64,000 bases of DNA, from NCBI GenBank assembly GCA_021773135.1, contig JAJFKP010000037.1, positions 1 to 64,000 on the forward strand. Reading direction: 5' to 3'. This document shows positions 48,287 to 56,981 of this stretch, piece after piece. Made by a program: the position numbers and the translations under genes. Numbering within the stretch: position 1 is the first letter of the stretch; each line of letters starts with the position of its first letter. The stretch is from Woeseiaceae bacterium (GTDB lineage: Bacteria; Pseudomonadota; Gammaproteobacteria; Steroidobacterales; Woeseiaceae). The notes under the pieces are model-generated. The model was given only the letters and a program-made list of their open reading frames with translations. It did no database searches and was not told the DNA's origin.

Positions 48287-48784
48287 ATGGCAACGCAGGA
48301 ATTCAGCCGATCTCTGCCGATGATGCTGTACCGGGCCCTGGATACAGTTATGCCGAGATTCCGCAAAATTTTCAATGAGTTCGGCCTTACCGAGCAGCAA
48401 TGGCGGGTTTTGAGAGTGCTCTGGGAGCATGGTGAAGTCGCCTTTAACGAGTTATCTGCGACCACCCTGATTCCGGCGCCCAGCCTGGTAGGTGTGGTGG
48501 ATCGGTTGACCAACAATGGTCTCGTTGAACGTTTACGATCAGATTCGGATCGGCGCAAGGTTTCAGTCACCGCAACCCGGGCGGGAATGGACCTGGAAGG
48601 CAAAGTTACGCCGCGAGTTACCGCCGCCTACGCAGAGCTGCGTGACGCGTTGGATGCGCAGCAATGGCAGCAGCTGATCGACGGCCTGGAACTCGTCGCA
48701 TCAATTGAAACTACGGCGGAGCGAGAATTGCAGCCCGTCATAAACCAGCAAACAAAAAAAGGTGGACTACATGAGTGTTGCTGA
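48287..48784 (+). CDS. MarR-family regulator (HpaR-like)
   Basis: 165 residues. Winged helix with SLPMMLYRALDTVMPRF, FGLTEQQWRVLRVL, a recognition helix around LIPAPSLVGVVDRLTNNGLV and a basic wing SDSDRRKVSV. The TEQQWR motif is shared with E. coli HpaR and the other regulator at 50836. It overlaps the hydroxylase gene by 14 bases and is divergent from the flavin reductase, so it likely controls both. Confidence 0.9.
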   Translation: MATQEFSRSLPMMLYRALDTVMPRFRKIFNEFGLTEQQWRVLRVLWEHGEVAFNELSATTLIPAPSLVGVVDRLTNNGLVERLRSDSDRRKVSVTATRAGMDLEGKVTPRVTAAYAELRDALDAQQWQQLIDGLELVASIETTAERELQPVINQQTKKGGLHECC

Positions 48785-50234
48785 AAGCAGACTGCACAAT
48801 GGAATTCGAAACGGCGCGCAATATCTCGAAGGACTTAGAGATGACCGAGACGTCTGGATGCAGGGCGAGAAGGTCAAGGACGTCACGTCGCATCCGGGTC
48901 TCTGTCGCGGTGCCGAGACGCTTGCCAGGTTTATGGACAGGCAATTCGATCCCAAGTATCAGGATCGGGTGACCTACGAAGACAATGGCCACCGTTACGC
49001 TACGTCACACATGGTTCCCAGGTCAGTGGAAGATGTTATCCGGCGCGGCGATGCGTTCTACGAATGGGCGACCTGGTCAAACGGCATGTTTGGCAGGACG
49101 CCGGATTACAAGAACGCTTCCGTCATGGCATTTGCGGCGAGCGCTGAGTTTTTGGCGGAGGGCAGGCCTGAGTTCGTCGATAATATGCGCAATTACTATC
49201 AGTTCGTTCGCAACAATGATCAGGTGCTGACGCATACGCTTATTAATCCGACGTACAACTTTGCGCAGGCCAAAGAAGGAAAGTACGACGCCAAAGTTGC
49301 GCTTGAGGTGGTCAAGGAAACCGATGCCGGCATCGTCGTGAACGGCGCGCGTCTCCTGGCCACACTGGGACCGCATGCAGATGAAATCGAGGTGTTCCCG
49401 TCAACTCTGCTTAAAGGATCTGCAGAAAATATTCCTTTTGCTTTCGCTTTCGCGATTCCCATCAGCACCAAAGGTGTGCGGCTGATTTGCAGGGATACCT
49501 ATGATCATGGCAAGTCAACGTTCGATGCTCCATTGGCGTCCCGCTACGAGGAAATGGATTCTGTTGTCATATTCGAGAACGTCCTTGTGCCATGGGAACG
49601 CGTCTTCATGTACAGGGAACCGCTCCTCTGTAATCGAGCATTTGCAGATACCAATGCCGTTATTCACATGATGCACCAGGTTGTCTGCGGCAAACTGGCG
49701 AAAGCCGAATTCATCGTCGGGCTGTTGTGTGCCATGGCAAAGGCGACTGGCAAAGACAAGGACATGAATGTTAAGGGAATGATCGCTGAGGCGATGTGGA
49801 TGGCTGAAAGTGTGCGTGCATTTCGTTTTCAGGCTGAAGCACTTGCCGCCGAGGATCAATACGGCACTTTTGTTCCGCAGCGGCGGCCGCTGGACACATC
49901 GAGAAATACTTTCCCGAAAATGTATCCTCGTCTGATCGAAATCGTACAGCTGCTTGGTTCAAGCTCGCTGATGGCGACGCCGGCGGAGGCAGATTTAACC
50001 AACGACCTCGCGGATGATGTCGCAAAATATTTTCAGACGGTTAATCTGAACAGCGAGGACCGCATCGCACTCTTTCGCCTCGCGCATGATGTTGCGGTTT
50101 CCGGGTTCGGCAACCGGCAGGTGTTGTACGAGCGCTTTTTCTTTGGACCGCAGAATATCATGGCGTCGATCTACTACGATCTCTACAACAAGGACGACAT
50201 GATTGCGCGCGTGGAAGAACTGCTCAAGCGCTGA
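48771..50234 (+). CDS. hpaB: 4-Hydroxyphenylacetate 3-hydroxylase-type oxygenase (HpaB family)
   Basis: 487 residues from ATG 48771, which has AGGTGG upstream (GTG 48762 is alternative). HpaB-family signatures: YLEGLRDDRDVWMQGEKV near the N-terminus, the middle AREYEEMDS-type segment (ASRYEEMDSVVIFENVLVPWERVF) and MATPAEADL in the C-terminal helical domain. It is an FADH2-dependent monooxygenase that hydroxylates phenols at the ortho position, working with a flavin reductase. The true substrate may be 4-hydroxyphenylacetate or another phenol. Its stop is TGATG-coupled to the Nudix gene. Confidence 0.9.
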   Translation: MSVAESRLHNGIRNGAQYLEGLRDDRDVWMQGEKVKDVTSHPGLCRGAETLARFMDRQFDPKYQDRVTYEDNGHRYATSHMVPRSVEDVIRRGDAFYEWATWSNGMFGRTPDYKNASVMAFAASAEFLAEGRPEFVDNMRNYYQFVRNNDQVLTHTLINPTYNFAQAKEGKYDAKVALEVVKETDAGIVVNGARLLATLGPHADEIEVFPSTLLKGSAENIPFAFAFAIPISTKGVRLICRDTYDHGKSTFDAPLASRYEEMDSVVIFENVLVPWERVFMYREPLLCNRAFADTNAVIHMMHQVVCGKLAKAEFIVGLLCAMAKATGKDKDMNVKGMIAEAMWMAESVRAFRFQAEALAAEDQYGTFVPQRRPLDTSRNTFPKMYPRLIEIVQLLGSSSLMATPAEADLTNDLADDVAKYFQTVNLNSEDRIALFRLAHDVAVSGFGNRQVLYERFFFGPQNIMASIYYDLYNKDDMIARVEELLKR

Positions 50235-50839
50235 TGAATTTCTGCCCCGACTGCGGCTCCAGAGTTACGCTGCAGTGCGTCGGCGGTGACGATCGGCAGC
50301 GTTTTGTCTGCTCAGGCTGCAAAAAAACGCACTACCAGAACCCGAATGTGCTCGTGGCTGTCTACGTTTGCGTGGGCCAGGAAATATTATGGATCAGGCG
50401 CGGCATCAAGCCTGCTATTGGCAAATGGGCTATGCCGGGCGGGTTCATGGAAAATAGTGAGACGCCCGAGTCGGCGGCCAGTCGCGAGTTGCGAGAGGAG
50501 ACCGGTCTCGACATTCGTCCCGAGCAGATGACCCTGGTGAGCGTCAGTTCGATTTTGCATATGGCGCAAACGCACCTGGTCTTTCGCTGTCATCTTGATG
50601 TCAAACCGACGCCCGTCGAGACAGAGGAAGCGACCGAATGTGCCTGGTTCAGCCAGGACAAGTTGCCGTGGACGGAGCTTGCGTTTCCCGGCATAGAACG
50701 TCTTGTGCGACAGGTTTACCGCTGGCTTGAATCCGGCAATTACGGCATCCGAGTCGGGTTTATCGATGACGGTGGCAGTCAGTACCGCGTTTATCCGCTA
50801 TCCCCGCCTGACCAGGATAGTGAATCCACTGCGCCTTAA
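50234..50839 (+). CDS. Nudix hydrolase with N-terminal zinc ribbon
   Basis: 201 residues. Zinc ribbon from CPDCGS and CSGCKK at residues about 4-30, then a Nudix box GGFMENSETPESAASRELREETGL. The layout resembles NudC-like and ADP-ribose pyrophosphatase-like Nudix proteins, which cleave nucleotide diphosphate derivatives such as NADH or FAD. The TGATG overlap with the HpaB gene suggests co-regulation, perhaps clearing damaged flavin or nicotinamide nucleotides (speculative). Its stop shares TTAA with the convergent regulator gene. Confidence 0.9.
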   Translation: MNFCPDCGSRVTLQCVGGDDRQRFVCSGCKKTHYQNPNVLVAVYVCVGQEILWIRRGIKPAIGKWAMPGGFMENSETPESAASRELREETGLDIRPEQMTLVSVSSILHMAQTHLVFRCHLDVKPTPVETEEATECAWFSQDKLPWTELAFPGIERLVRQVYRWLESGNYGIRVGFIDDGGSQYRVYPLSPPDQDSESTAP

Positions 50840-51327
50840 GCAGTTGCCGATCGATCTTCCGGTGCAGCGGCCGCTGGTGCAAGTGTCTGGTAGAATTCCG
50901 CCAGGAGCGCATACAGAGACTCGAGTTTGTGCACACCGAATTCGCACTCTATGTCCGCATAGAGTGCCTCGGAGTCGGGTGCGACCTTTGAGAATAGCTG
51001 CTTCCCGCTCGACGTCAGCTTGAATACGGCTCGGCGTTGATCATTCGCATCAGCGGAGCGCGTTACCAGTTTCTCGCTTTCAAGGTGTTGCAGGATGCGG
51101 GTCAGGCTAGGCGCCAGCAAAAAACTGCGCCGCGCGAGTTCACCGGCGTCGACCGACTCCAGCGCAGCCAGGGCACGAATGACACGCCACTGTTGCTCGG
51201 TGAGTCCGTGATCCCGCAGCATCGGTCGAAAACGCGCCATTGCCGATTCTCGCGCCTTCAATAATTCCATTGGAAGTGAATGTTCGAAATCGCGCAGCGG
51301 TGCTGCTCGTTCTTTGCCCTTCGCCAT
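50836..51327 (-). CDS. hpaR: MarR-family regulator HpaR
   Basis: 163 residues from ATG 51327 (TTG 51336 is alternative). Like E. coli HpaR it has LLKARESAMARFRPMLRDHGLTEQQWRVIRAL, LARRSFLLAPSLTRILQHLE and NDQRRAVFKLT. HpaR represses the homoprotocatechuate genes until the ring-cleavage substrate is bound. Last gene of the minus-strand set; its start overlaps the FAH gene end and its stop overlaps the Nudix stop. Confidence 0.88.
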   Translation of the reverse strand: MAKGKERAAPLRDFEHSLPMELLKARESAMARFRPMLRDHGLTEQQWRVIRALAALESVDAGELARRSFLLAPSLTRILQHLESEKLVTRSADANDQRRAVFKLTSSGKQLFSKVAPDSEALYADIECEFGVHKLESLYALLAEFYQTLAPAAAAPEDRSATA

Positions 51328-51332
51328 CAGAC

Positions 51333-52193
51333 TCAAACCGCCTCGGTCTTGACTGGGTTGCTGAGAATGCCAATACCGGGAACCTCGACCTCGACGACAT
51401 CTCCTTCCCTAAGGTATTTGGGAGGATCGAAGCGAGCGCCCGCACCATTGGGAGTGCCGGTTGCGATAATGTCGCCCGGCTGCAGCCGGTAGAACGTCGA
51501 CAGGTAGCTGATCAAATAGCGAAAGTCGAACATCAGGTTTGACGTAACGTCGTTCTGACGCTCCTCCCCGTTAACACGGGTCATCACCTGCAGCTCGCCC
51601 ATCGGATCAAGTTCGTCCGGTGTCACCAGCCACGGGCCCAGTGAACCCGATTTTTCAAAGTTTTTGCCCTGCGTGACGTTAAATTTCGCATGCCGCAAAT
51701 AATCCCGGATCGAGCCCTCGTTCATTATTGTCAGGCCCGCGATGTATTCATGCGTTGCCTCTTTTGGTATGCGCCTTCCTTCCTTGCCGATGACAATCAC
51801 GATCTCGCCCTCGTAGTCGAGCTGCTCGGACTCCGGCGGATCCATCAGGGGTTGTGCATGCCCTGTCAGTGATTCTCGCGTGCGCATGAAAACGCTTGGA
51901 TACTTTGGCGCGTCAGAATTGTCTTTGTACTCTGCATTTCGTTTAGCGTAATTCACACCAATACAGATCACCTTTTCCGGGTTCGGAATCGTCGCTAGGT
52001 AGGTAATGTCCTCAAGTTGCAAATCAGCGTCTGCGGAACCGGCAGCATTCGCCATCTCGCCCAGCCGATTCGACCGAATTGCCGCCCGCAGGTCCGGTAC
52101 CTCCGGAAAACGCTTGCCGAGATCAACAACGCCGGCATCGGTTACCGCGCCAAAACTTGCCTTGCCGCCATGCTCGAAGCTCAAAAACTTCAT
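51333..52193 (-). CDS. Fumarylacetoacetate-hydrolase family protein (HpaG-like)
   Basis: 286 residues. FAH fold: KVICIGVNYAKRNAEY, SEQLDYEGEIVIVIGKEGR, and the ATGTPNGAG loop, with the metal Glu/Asp ligands in place. In the hpa pathway two FAH enzymes are needed, a decarboxylase/isomerase (HpaG) and a hydratase (HpaH); only one is present, single-domain instead of E. coli's duplicated HpaG. Which step it does is not decided. Start and stop overlap both neighbours. Confidence 0.85.
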   Translation of the reverse strand: MKFLSFEHGGKASFGAVTDAGVVDLGKRFPEVPDLRAAIRSNRLGEMANAAGSADADLQLEDITYLATIPNPEKVICIGVNYAKRNAEYKDNSDAPKYPSVFMRTRESLTGHAQPLMDPPESEQLDYEGEIVIVIGKEGRRIPKEATHEYIAGLTIMNEGSIRDYLRHAKFNVTQGKNFEKSGSLGPWLVTPDELDPMGELQVMTRVNGEERQNDVTSNLMFDFRYLISYLSTFYRLQPGDIIATGTPNGAGARFDPPKYLREGDVVEVEVPGIGILSNPVKTEAV

Positions 52194-53098
52194 GCGGCGA
52201 CTCCGTCCAGAAGTCCTGCCCTTTGCAGGACTCCGTCAAGGCGTTTCTCGAGTTCGGACGTCGCCGGCATCATCGGTAAACGATGTTCATTGGCCGGCAT
52301 TAACCCCAGGCGCTTCATCATGTATTTCATCGGTATCGGGTTCGTGTCATAAAACACCGCCTGGTTAATTTCCAGCAGGCGGTTATGCAACTGACGTCCC
52401 TGGTTGAGATCACTGTCCCAAACGGCCTGGCACATTTCGGAGAGCACACCGGGGCGAAGATTGCCGACGGCATTCATCAGTCCGCAGGCGCCAATAGTCA
52501 TCATGGGAAACGACAGTTCCTCGAGGCCGACAAATATTTTGAAATCGTCACCAAAGGCTGACAAACACTCCGTAACAAACCCTAAGTCATTGACCGCGTG
52601 TTTCATGCCGACAAACGTCGGCGACTTGTCGCGCAGCTCTTGCATTGACTCGAGTGTCACGTTAATCGCAGTTCGACCCGGGATGTGATAAATCATCCAC
52701 GGCGTGTCGTGCTGGTTCGCAATTCGCAGGTAATACTCGATGAGGCCACGTTGTGGTGGTCTGATGTAGTAGGGCGTCACGATCAACAATGCGTCGGCGC
52801 CGGCATTGGCTGCATGTCTCGTCAGCTGTTCCGTTTCTGCCAGCGACTGCGAACCGGTTGCCGCCACGACCGGCACGCGACCCTTGACCGTTTCAATTGC
52901 GATATCGACCAGACGGTTGCGCTCATCCGTTGTCAGGGTCGATGGTTCCGCGGTGGTACCGTTCACGAGCACGCCGTGCGAACCCTCGGAGACCTGGTAT
53001 TCGATCAGTCCGGCGTAAGCGTCGTAATCGACCGCGCCGTTGCGGAAAGGTGTAACAACGGGTGGGATTGAGCCCCTGACTGCCTCAAGGTTGGACAT
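52190..53098 (-). CDS. DHDPS/NanA-family class I aldolase
   Basis: 302 residues, (beta/alpha)8 barrel: GSIPPVVTPF, VNGTTAEPSTLT, the Tyr in MIYHIPGRT and the Schiff-base Lys in FVGMKHAVND. The GTTGE of true DapA is here GTTAE. These enzymes condense or split pyruvate-containing compounds. In this island it could be the class I aldolase that splits 2,4-dihydroxyhept-2-enedioate, the step done by HpaI in E. coli; that is an inference. It has a GAGGTCG ribosome site. Confidence 0.82.
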   Translation of the reverse strand: MSNLEAVRGSIPPVVTPFRNGAVDYDAYAGLIEYQVSEGSHGVLVNGTTAEPSTLTTDERNRLVDIAIETVKGRVPVVAATGSQSLAETEQLTRHAANAGADALLIVTPYYIRPPQRGLIEYYLRIANQHDTPWMIYHIPGRTAINVTLESMQELRDKSPTFVGMKHAVNDLGFVTECLSAFGDDFKIFVGLEELSFPMMTIGACGLMNAVGNLRPGVLSEMCQAVWDSDLNQGRQLHNRLLEINQAVFYDTNPIPMKYMMKRLGLMPANEHRLPMMPATSELEKRLDGVLQRAGLLDGVAA

Positions 53099-53150
53099 TG
53101 ATTCGACCTCGTAATCGCGTTGATTGATGACTTGACCTTTGTGAGGCTGG

Positions 53151-53170
53151 AAGTATACTTAACATGTTAA
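53151..53170. promoter_or_regulatory. Two adjacent palindromes in the divergent hpa promoter
   Basis: AAGTATACTT (53151-53160) joins TTAACATGTTAA (53159-53170), two perfect palindromes sharing two bases, in the 103 bases between the aldolase and HpaF genes. ACATGTTAAC also lies upstream of the first MarR gene. The likely ligand is HpaR or the other MarR protein. Confidence 0.65.
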
Positions 53171-53201
53171 CTGAATTCAACGCCGCACGGAGAGAGCGCC
53201 C

Positions 53202-53594
53202 ATGCCGCACCAGATCATTGAATATTCAGCGAATCTTGAGTCCATGATGGACGTGCAGGCGCTGATTGACGGCATGCATCAGGCGGCGGCAGAAACAGAG
53301 GGATTGCCGCTGGGCGGACTGCGGACGCGGGCGGCACGGCGGGATTTATACCAGATTGCGGACCGGCATCCGGACAACGCATTTGTCCATGTCATTCTTA
53401 AGCTGGGTCACGGACGAACCGAGGCAGTCAGGCAGGCATTCGGCGACAGGCTCTATCCGATCTTGTGCGGACTGCTTGCACCGATTGCGCAGAATTCGCC
53501 GATCGCTATTTCGATGGAGATACAGGAAATACATCCCCATTTGACCTGGAAGAAAAATAATATTCGCGAACACATGGCAAATCGCGACGCTTAA
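53202..53594 (+). CDS. hpaF: 5-Carboxymethyl-2-hydroxymuconate isomerase
   Basis: 130 residues, member of the tautomerase superfamily. After Met removal the N-terminal Pro (MPHQIIEYSAN) is the catalytic base, and the family motif LGHGRT plus the C-terminal ISMEIQEI are present. It isomerises 5-carboxymethyl-2-hydroxymuconate in the homoprotocatechuate meta-cleavage pathway. ATG 53202 follows CGGAGAGA. First gene of the plus-strand operon. Confidence 0.92.
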   Translation: MPHQIIEYSANLESMMDVQALIDGMHQAAAETEGLPLGGLRTRAARRDLYQIADRHPDNAFVHVILKLGHGRTEAVRQAFGDRLYPILCGLLAPIAQNSPIAISMEIQEIHPHLTWKKNNIREHMANRDA

Positions 53595-53633
53595 GCTATC
53601 AACCCATCAAGCCATAGTGGCGGAGGACCATCA

Positions 53634-55157
53634 ATGTCGAACGATTTTGAAACGAATTGCCAGGATGCTGACACGCTTCTGAAGCGATTCAGGAGCGCGA
53701 CGCTGCCGCACTTCATTAACGGCAAAGCGGATCCCGGTCGCTCCGGTAAGACGTTTGACAGCCTGACACCGGTCGACAACAGCATTATCGGTGAGGTGGC
53801 GGCCGGGAATGGAGACGATATCGATGCGGCCTGCCAGGCAGCAGAAGCGGCATTCGCTGGGTGGAAAGCATTGCCAGGCAAGGAACGCAAGGCCCTGATG
53901 CACAAGGTTGCGGACGGCATCGTCGCGCGTGCGCGAGACATAGCGCTCGTCGAAAGCTACGACTCCGGGCAGGCCATTCGTTTCATGAGTAAGGCCGCGA
54001 TTCGCGGCGCCGCCAACTTTCGCTTCTTCGGCGACCTGGCCGAGACCGCTCGCGATGGCCAGTCGCTGCCGGCTGATGAGCATATTAACTATACGCTGCG
54101 CCAGCCTATCGGCCCGGTCGGCGTAATCACGCCCTGGAATACACCGTTCATGCTATCAACCTGGAAGATCGCACCGGCACTGGCCGCCGGCTGCACAGTG
54201 GTGCACAAGCCGGCAGAGTGGTCTCCGTATACCGCGATGATGCTGTCTGAGATCGCACATGAGGCAGGATTGCCCGATGGCGTCCTGAACTGCGTGCAAG
54301 GAATGGGTGAAGATGCCGGCAAGACGCTGACCGAGCACCCTGCCATCAAGGCAATCGCGTTTGTCGGTGAAACGACGACCGGCAGTCACATCATGCGGCA
54401 GGGCGCAGCAACGCTGAAGCGAGTGCATTTCGAGCTCGGCGGCAAGAATCCGGTAATCGTGTTTGAGGATGCTGACCTCGATCGGGCACTCGATGCCGTG
54501 GTTTTCATGATCTACAGTCTGAACGGCGAACGCTGTACGTCCTCCAGCCGTCTGCTGATCCAGGAATCGATTCGGGACGAATTCAACGAAAAACTCGCGG
54601 CACGCGTCAGGAATCTGAAAGTCGGTCATCCCCTGGACCCGGCGACGGAGGTCGGACCGCTCGTACACGATCGACATTTCCAGAAAGTCTGCAGCTACTT
54701 CGATATTGCCACGAAGGACGGCGCTAAAATTGCCGCTGGCGGAAAGGCTGCGCCAATCGATGGCAAAGGCAACTACGTACAACCCACTCTGTTTGTGGGC
54801 GCACGTAACGACATGCGCGTCGCACAACAGGAAATATTCGGTCCGGTCCTGACGTCTATCTCGTTCAAGGATGAAGCGGAGGCGATCAATATAGCGAATG
54901 ACATCGAGTACGGGCTCGCCGGCTACGTCTGGACCAATGACCTGAGTCGCGGGCACCGTATGGCGCATGCGATTGATGCGGGCATGATCTGGGTAAACTC
55001 GGAAAACAATCGACACCTGCCAGCACCGTTTGGCGGCATGAAATCCAGCGGTATCGGTCGTGATGGCGGTGATTACAGTTTCGAATTCTATATGGAAACG
55101 AAGAATATATGCGTGGCGTTGGGCACACACCGGGTACCACAACTGGGTAATTCATGA
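53634..55157 (+). CDS. hpaE: 5-Carboxymethyl-2-hydroxymuconate semialdehyde dehydrogenase
   Basis: 507 residues, aldehyde dehydrogenase superfamily. The active-site motifs FELGGKNP (general-base Glu) and GERCTSSSR (catalytic Cys) and the NAD loop GETTTGS are intact, with the Phe-rich C-terminus of the HpaE group. It oxidises the ring-cleavage semialdehyde to the acid that HpaF then isomerises. RBS GGAGGA. The LigA-like gene overlaps by four bases, tying semialdehyde oxidation to a LigAB-type dioxygenase. Confidence 0.9.
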   Translation: MSNDFETNCQDADTLLKRFRSATLPHFINGKADPGRSGKTFDSLTPVDNSIIGEVAAGNGDDIDAACQAAEAAFAGWKALPGKERKALMHKVADGIVARARDIALVESYDSGQAIRFMSKAAIRGAANFRFFGDLAETARDGQSLPADEHINYTLRQPIGPVGVITPWNTPFMLSTWKIAPALAAGCTVVHKPAEWSPYTAMMLSEIAHEAGLPDGVLNCVQGMGEDAGKTLTEHPAIKAIAFVGETTTGSHIMRQGAATLKRVHFELGGKNPVIVFEDADLDRALDAVVFMIYSLNGERCTSSSRLLIQESIRDEFNEKLAARVRNLKVGHPLDPATEVGPLVHDRHFQKVCSYFDIATKDGAKIAAGGKAAPIDGKGNYVQPTLFVGARNDMRVAQQEIFGPVLTSISFKDEAEAINIANDIEYGLAGYVWTNDLSRGHRMAHAIDAGMIWVNSENNRHLPAPFGGMKSSGIGRDGGDYSFEFYMETKNICVALGTHRVPQLGNS

Positions 55158-55489
55158 GCCTCTATCACCTGCAGAAATTTCTCTACGAGCTGAATCGGGA
55201 CGAGGCGGCACAGGAAAAATATCGGGCCGATCTTGATGCATTGATCAGCGAATTCGAACTTACGACTGAAGAAAGCGAGGCGTTGCGGGAAGGCGATATA
55301 GGGTTACTGTACGTGCTCGGCGTCAATGGCCAGATCCTCATGCACTACGCCGCGTTCCTGGGTATCGAATGGTTCGACTATCTCGACCAGATGCGCGCCG
55401 GAATCGAACAGTACGGACCGGTGCGCGCGGGCGTCTACGCGATGACCGGCGGCGGCGAAAGTTACACAGCCGAAGGTAAAAAACAATGA
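55154..55489 (+). CDS. LigA-like small subunit of an extradiol dioxygenase
   Basis: 111 residues, all helical, resembling the LigA domain: MSLYHLQKFLYELNRD, LREGDIGLLYVLGVNGQILMHYAAFLG. In LigAB it covers the active site of the catalytic subunit. It overlaps both hpaE (ATGA) and the LigB gene (ATGA), so the two subunits are made together. The E. coli hpa cluster has no such subunit. Confidence 0.85.
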   Translation: MSLYHLQKFLYELNRDEAAQEKYRADLDALISEFELTTEESEALREGDIGLLYVLGVNGQILMHYAAFLGIEWFDYLDQMRAGIEQYGPVRAGVYAMTGGGESYTAEGKKQ

Positions 55490-56319
55490 GCCTCGTTTAC
55501 GCCGGCGTGCTGAGCCATGCACCGGGTATAACGGGTCGTGCAGATCTGTGTGAAAACGTTGCCAAACGCGATGAATTTTATGCGGCGCTTGAAAATCAGC
55601 GTAAGGAAATAGAGGCGACCGGGGCTGAAGCACTAATCGTAGTTGCTGCCGAGCACTTCGCAAACTTCTTCATGAATAACATGCCCGCCTACTGCATTGG
55701 CATCGGCGAAAAATACGAGGGGCCGATCGAAGACCCCGATTGGCTGAAGATCAAGAAAACGACGGTGCCGGGTGCGCCGGATCTGGGTACGCGTATTACG
55801 CGCGAAGTCATGCAAACAGTGGACGCGGCTTATGCCGAAGAGTGGAAGTTTGACCACGGCATCATGGTGCCACTGAATTTCCTGACGCCGGCATACGACC
55901 TGCCGATAATTCCCGTTAACATTAACTGCCAGGGGCCGCCGTTGACGCCTCTGCCGCGCGCGTGGGCTTTCGGTGAGGCGCTGCGTCGCGCCTGTGATGC
56001 GGTGCCTGAAAAAATTGCCATTGTCGGCACCGGCGGGATCTCGCACTGGCCGGCAACACCCGACTCAGGAAAAATCAACGAAGCATGGGATCGTGATTTC
56101 CTTGATCGATTGATGCGAAATGACCAGGCGGCACTACTCGACTATGACGACGCTGAAACCTATCGTGATGCCGGACAGGGTGGGTTTGAAATTCGAACAT
56201 TCATAGCCGTCGCCGCCGCGGCAGGCGGTCACGGCGACCTGCAGTTCTACACCGCTGAACTGCCTATCTTCGCAGTGGGCTGTACCGTCGCCAGATTTTC
56301 ATTGACCAGTCAGGATTGA
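55486..56319 (+). CDS. LigB-type extradiol dioxygenase, catalytic subunit
   Basis: 277 residues. Iron ligands by LigB alignment are present: His11 (SHAPGI), His57 (AEHFANFF) and Glu235 (GFEIRTF), with catalytic His187 in GISHWP. The Fe(II) enzyme opens a catechol ring with O2. In this operon it would cut homoprotocatechuate, giving the semialdehyde for HpaE, but the two-subunit form is typical of protocatechuate or gallate enzymes, so the substrate may differ. Paralogue at 23749. Confidence 0.9.
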   Translation: MSLVYAGVLSHAPGITGRADLCENVAKRDEFYAALENQRKEIEATGAEALIVVAAEHFANFFMNNMPAYCIGIGEKYEGPIEDPDWLKIKKTTVPGAPDLGTRITREVMQTVDAAYAEEWKFDHGIMVPLNFLTPAYDLPIIPVNINCQGPPLTPLPRAWAFGEALRRACDAVPEKIAIVGTGGISHWPATPDSGKINEAWDRDFLDRLMRNDQAALLDYDDAETYRDAGQGGFEIRTFIAVAAAAGGHGDLQFYTAELPIFAVGCTVARFSLTSQD

Positions 56320-56337
56320 CCAACAGGAGTATTGCAA

Positions 56338-56934
56338 ATGCCCCACATGAAACCGCTCGCGTTCGACAGTGTCGCGGAAGACATTCAGGAGCGATTTATT
56401 CACTACAAGAATACGCGCGGTTTTACGCCGAACAGCATACAGACGATGGCGCGTCGCCCGAATATCGTGCGCGCGTTCATGCAACTGAACCAGGCTGTGC
56501 TTTATGAGGGTTCCGTATCCGAAGAGTTGAAAATGCTGGTCAGCCTGATCTCGAGCCAGGCGGCAGGCTGCCGGTACTGCCAGGCACACATGGCTAATCT
56601 GTCGAAAATATACGATGCATCAGCGGAAAAAATTGCCAGGGTGTGGGAGTTCGAGACGGCGGATTGCTTCACCGATGCTGAACGCGCGGCATTGCGGCTT
56701 GCATACAAAGGCGCGCTTGCGCCTGCGCAGGCAACCGCAGAAGATTTCGCGGCAGCCTACCAGCACTTCAGCGAAGAGGAAGTTGTAGAAATCGTCGCGT
56801 CGGTAGCGTTGTTCGGGTTTCTAAACCGGTGGAATGATACGATGGCCACCGAACTGGAAGAATTGCCAGCCGAAGTCGCTAAACAAACCATCGGCGATAA
56901 ATTTGGCTGGGAGGCAGGGAAGCATAGCGGCTAA
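56338..56934 (+). CDS. Carboxymuconolactone-decarboxylase/AhpD-like protein
   Basis: 198 residues from ATG 56338 with AGGAG upstream (TTG 56332 is alternative). Two halves of the CMD/AhpD fold; the AhpD-like thiol motif CRYCQAH occurs near residue 78 and a conserved NRWNDTMA helix follows. Such proteins are thiol peroxidase-linked or decarboxylase-like; here it is in the ring-cleavage operon, so either a decarboxylation or a protective role is plausible. Confidence 0.85.
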   Translation: MPHMKPLAFDSVAEDIQERFIHYKNTRGFTPNSIQTMARRPNIVRAFMQLNQAVLYEGSVSEELKMLVSLISSQAAGCRYCQAHMANLSKIYDASAEKIARVWEFETADCFTDAERAALRLAYKGALAPAQATAEDFAAAYQHFSEEEVVEIVASVALFGFLNRWNDTMATELEELPAEVAKQTIGDKFGWEAGKHSG

Positions 56935-56981
56935 GACTGTAATCCTGCGTCGAATAAGATCAACACTACCGGAGAGCAGTT

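Noticed and set aside
54156-55142. Minus-strand open frame of 328 codons inside the hpaE gene
   Set aside because: Antisense shadow of a clear aldehyde dehydrogenase; the translation is Arg/His/Cys-rich and matches no known domain.
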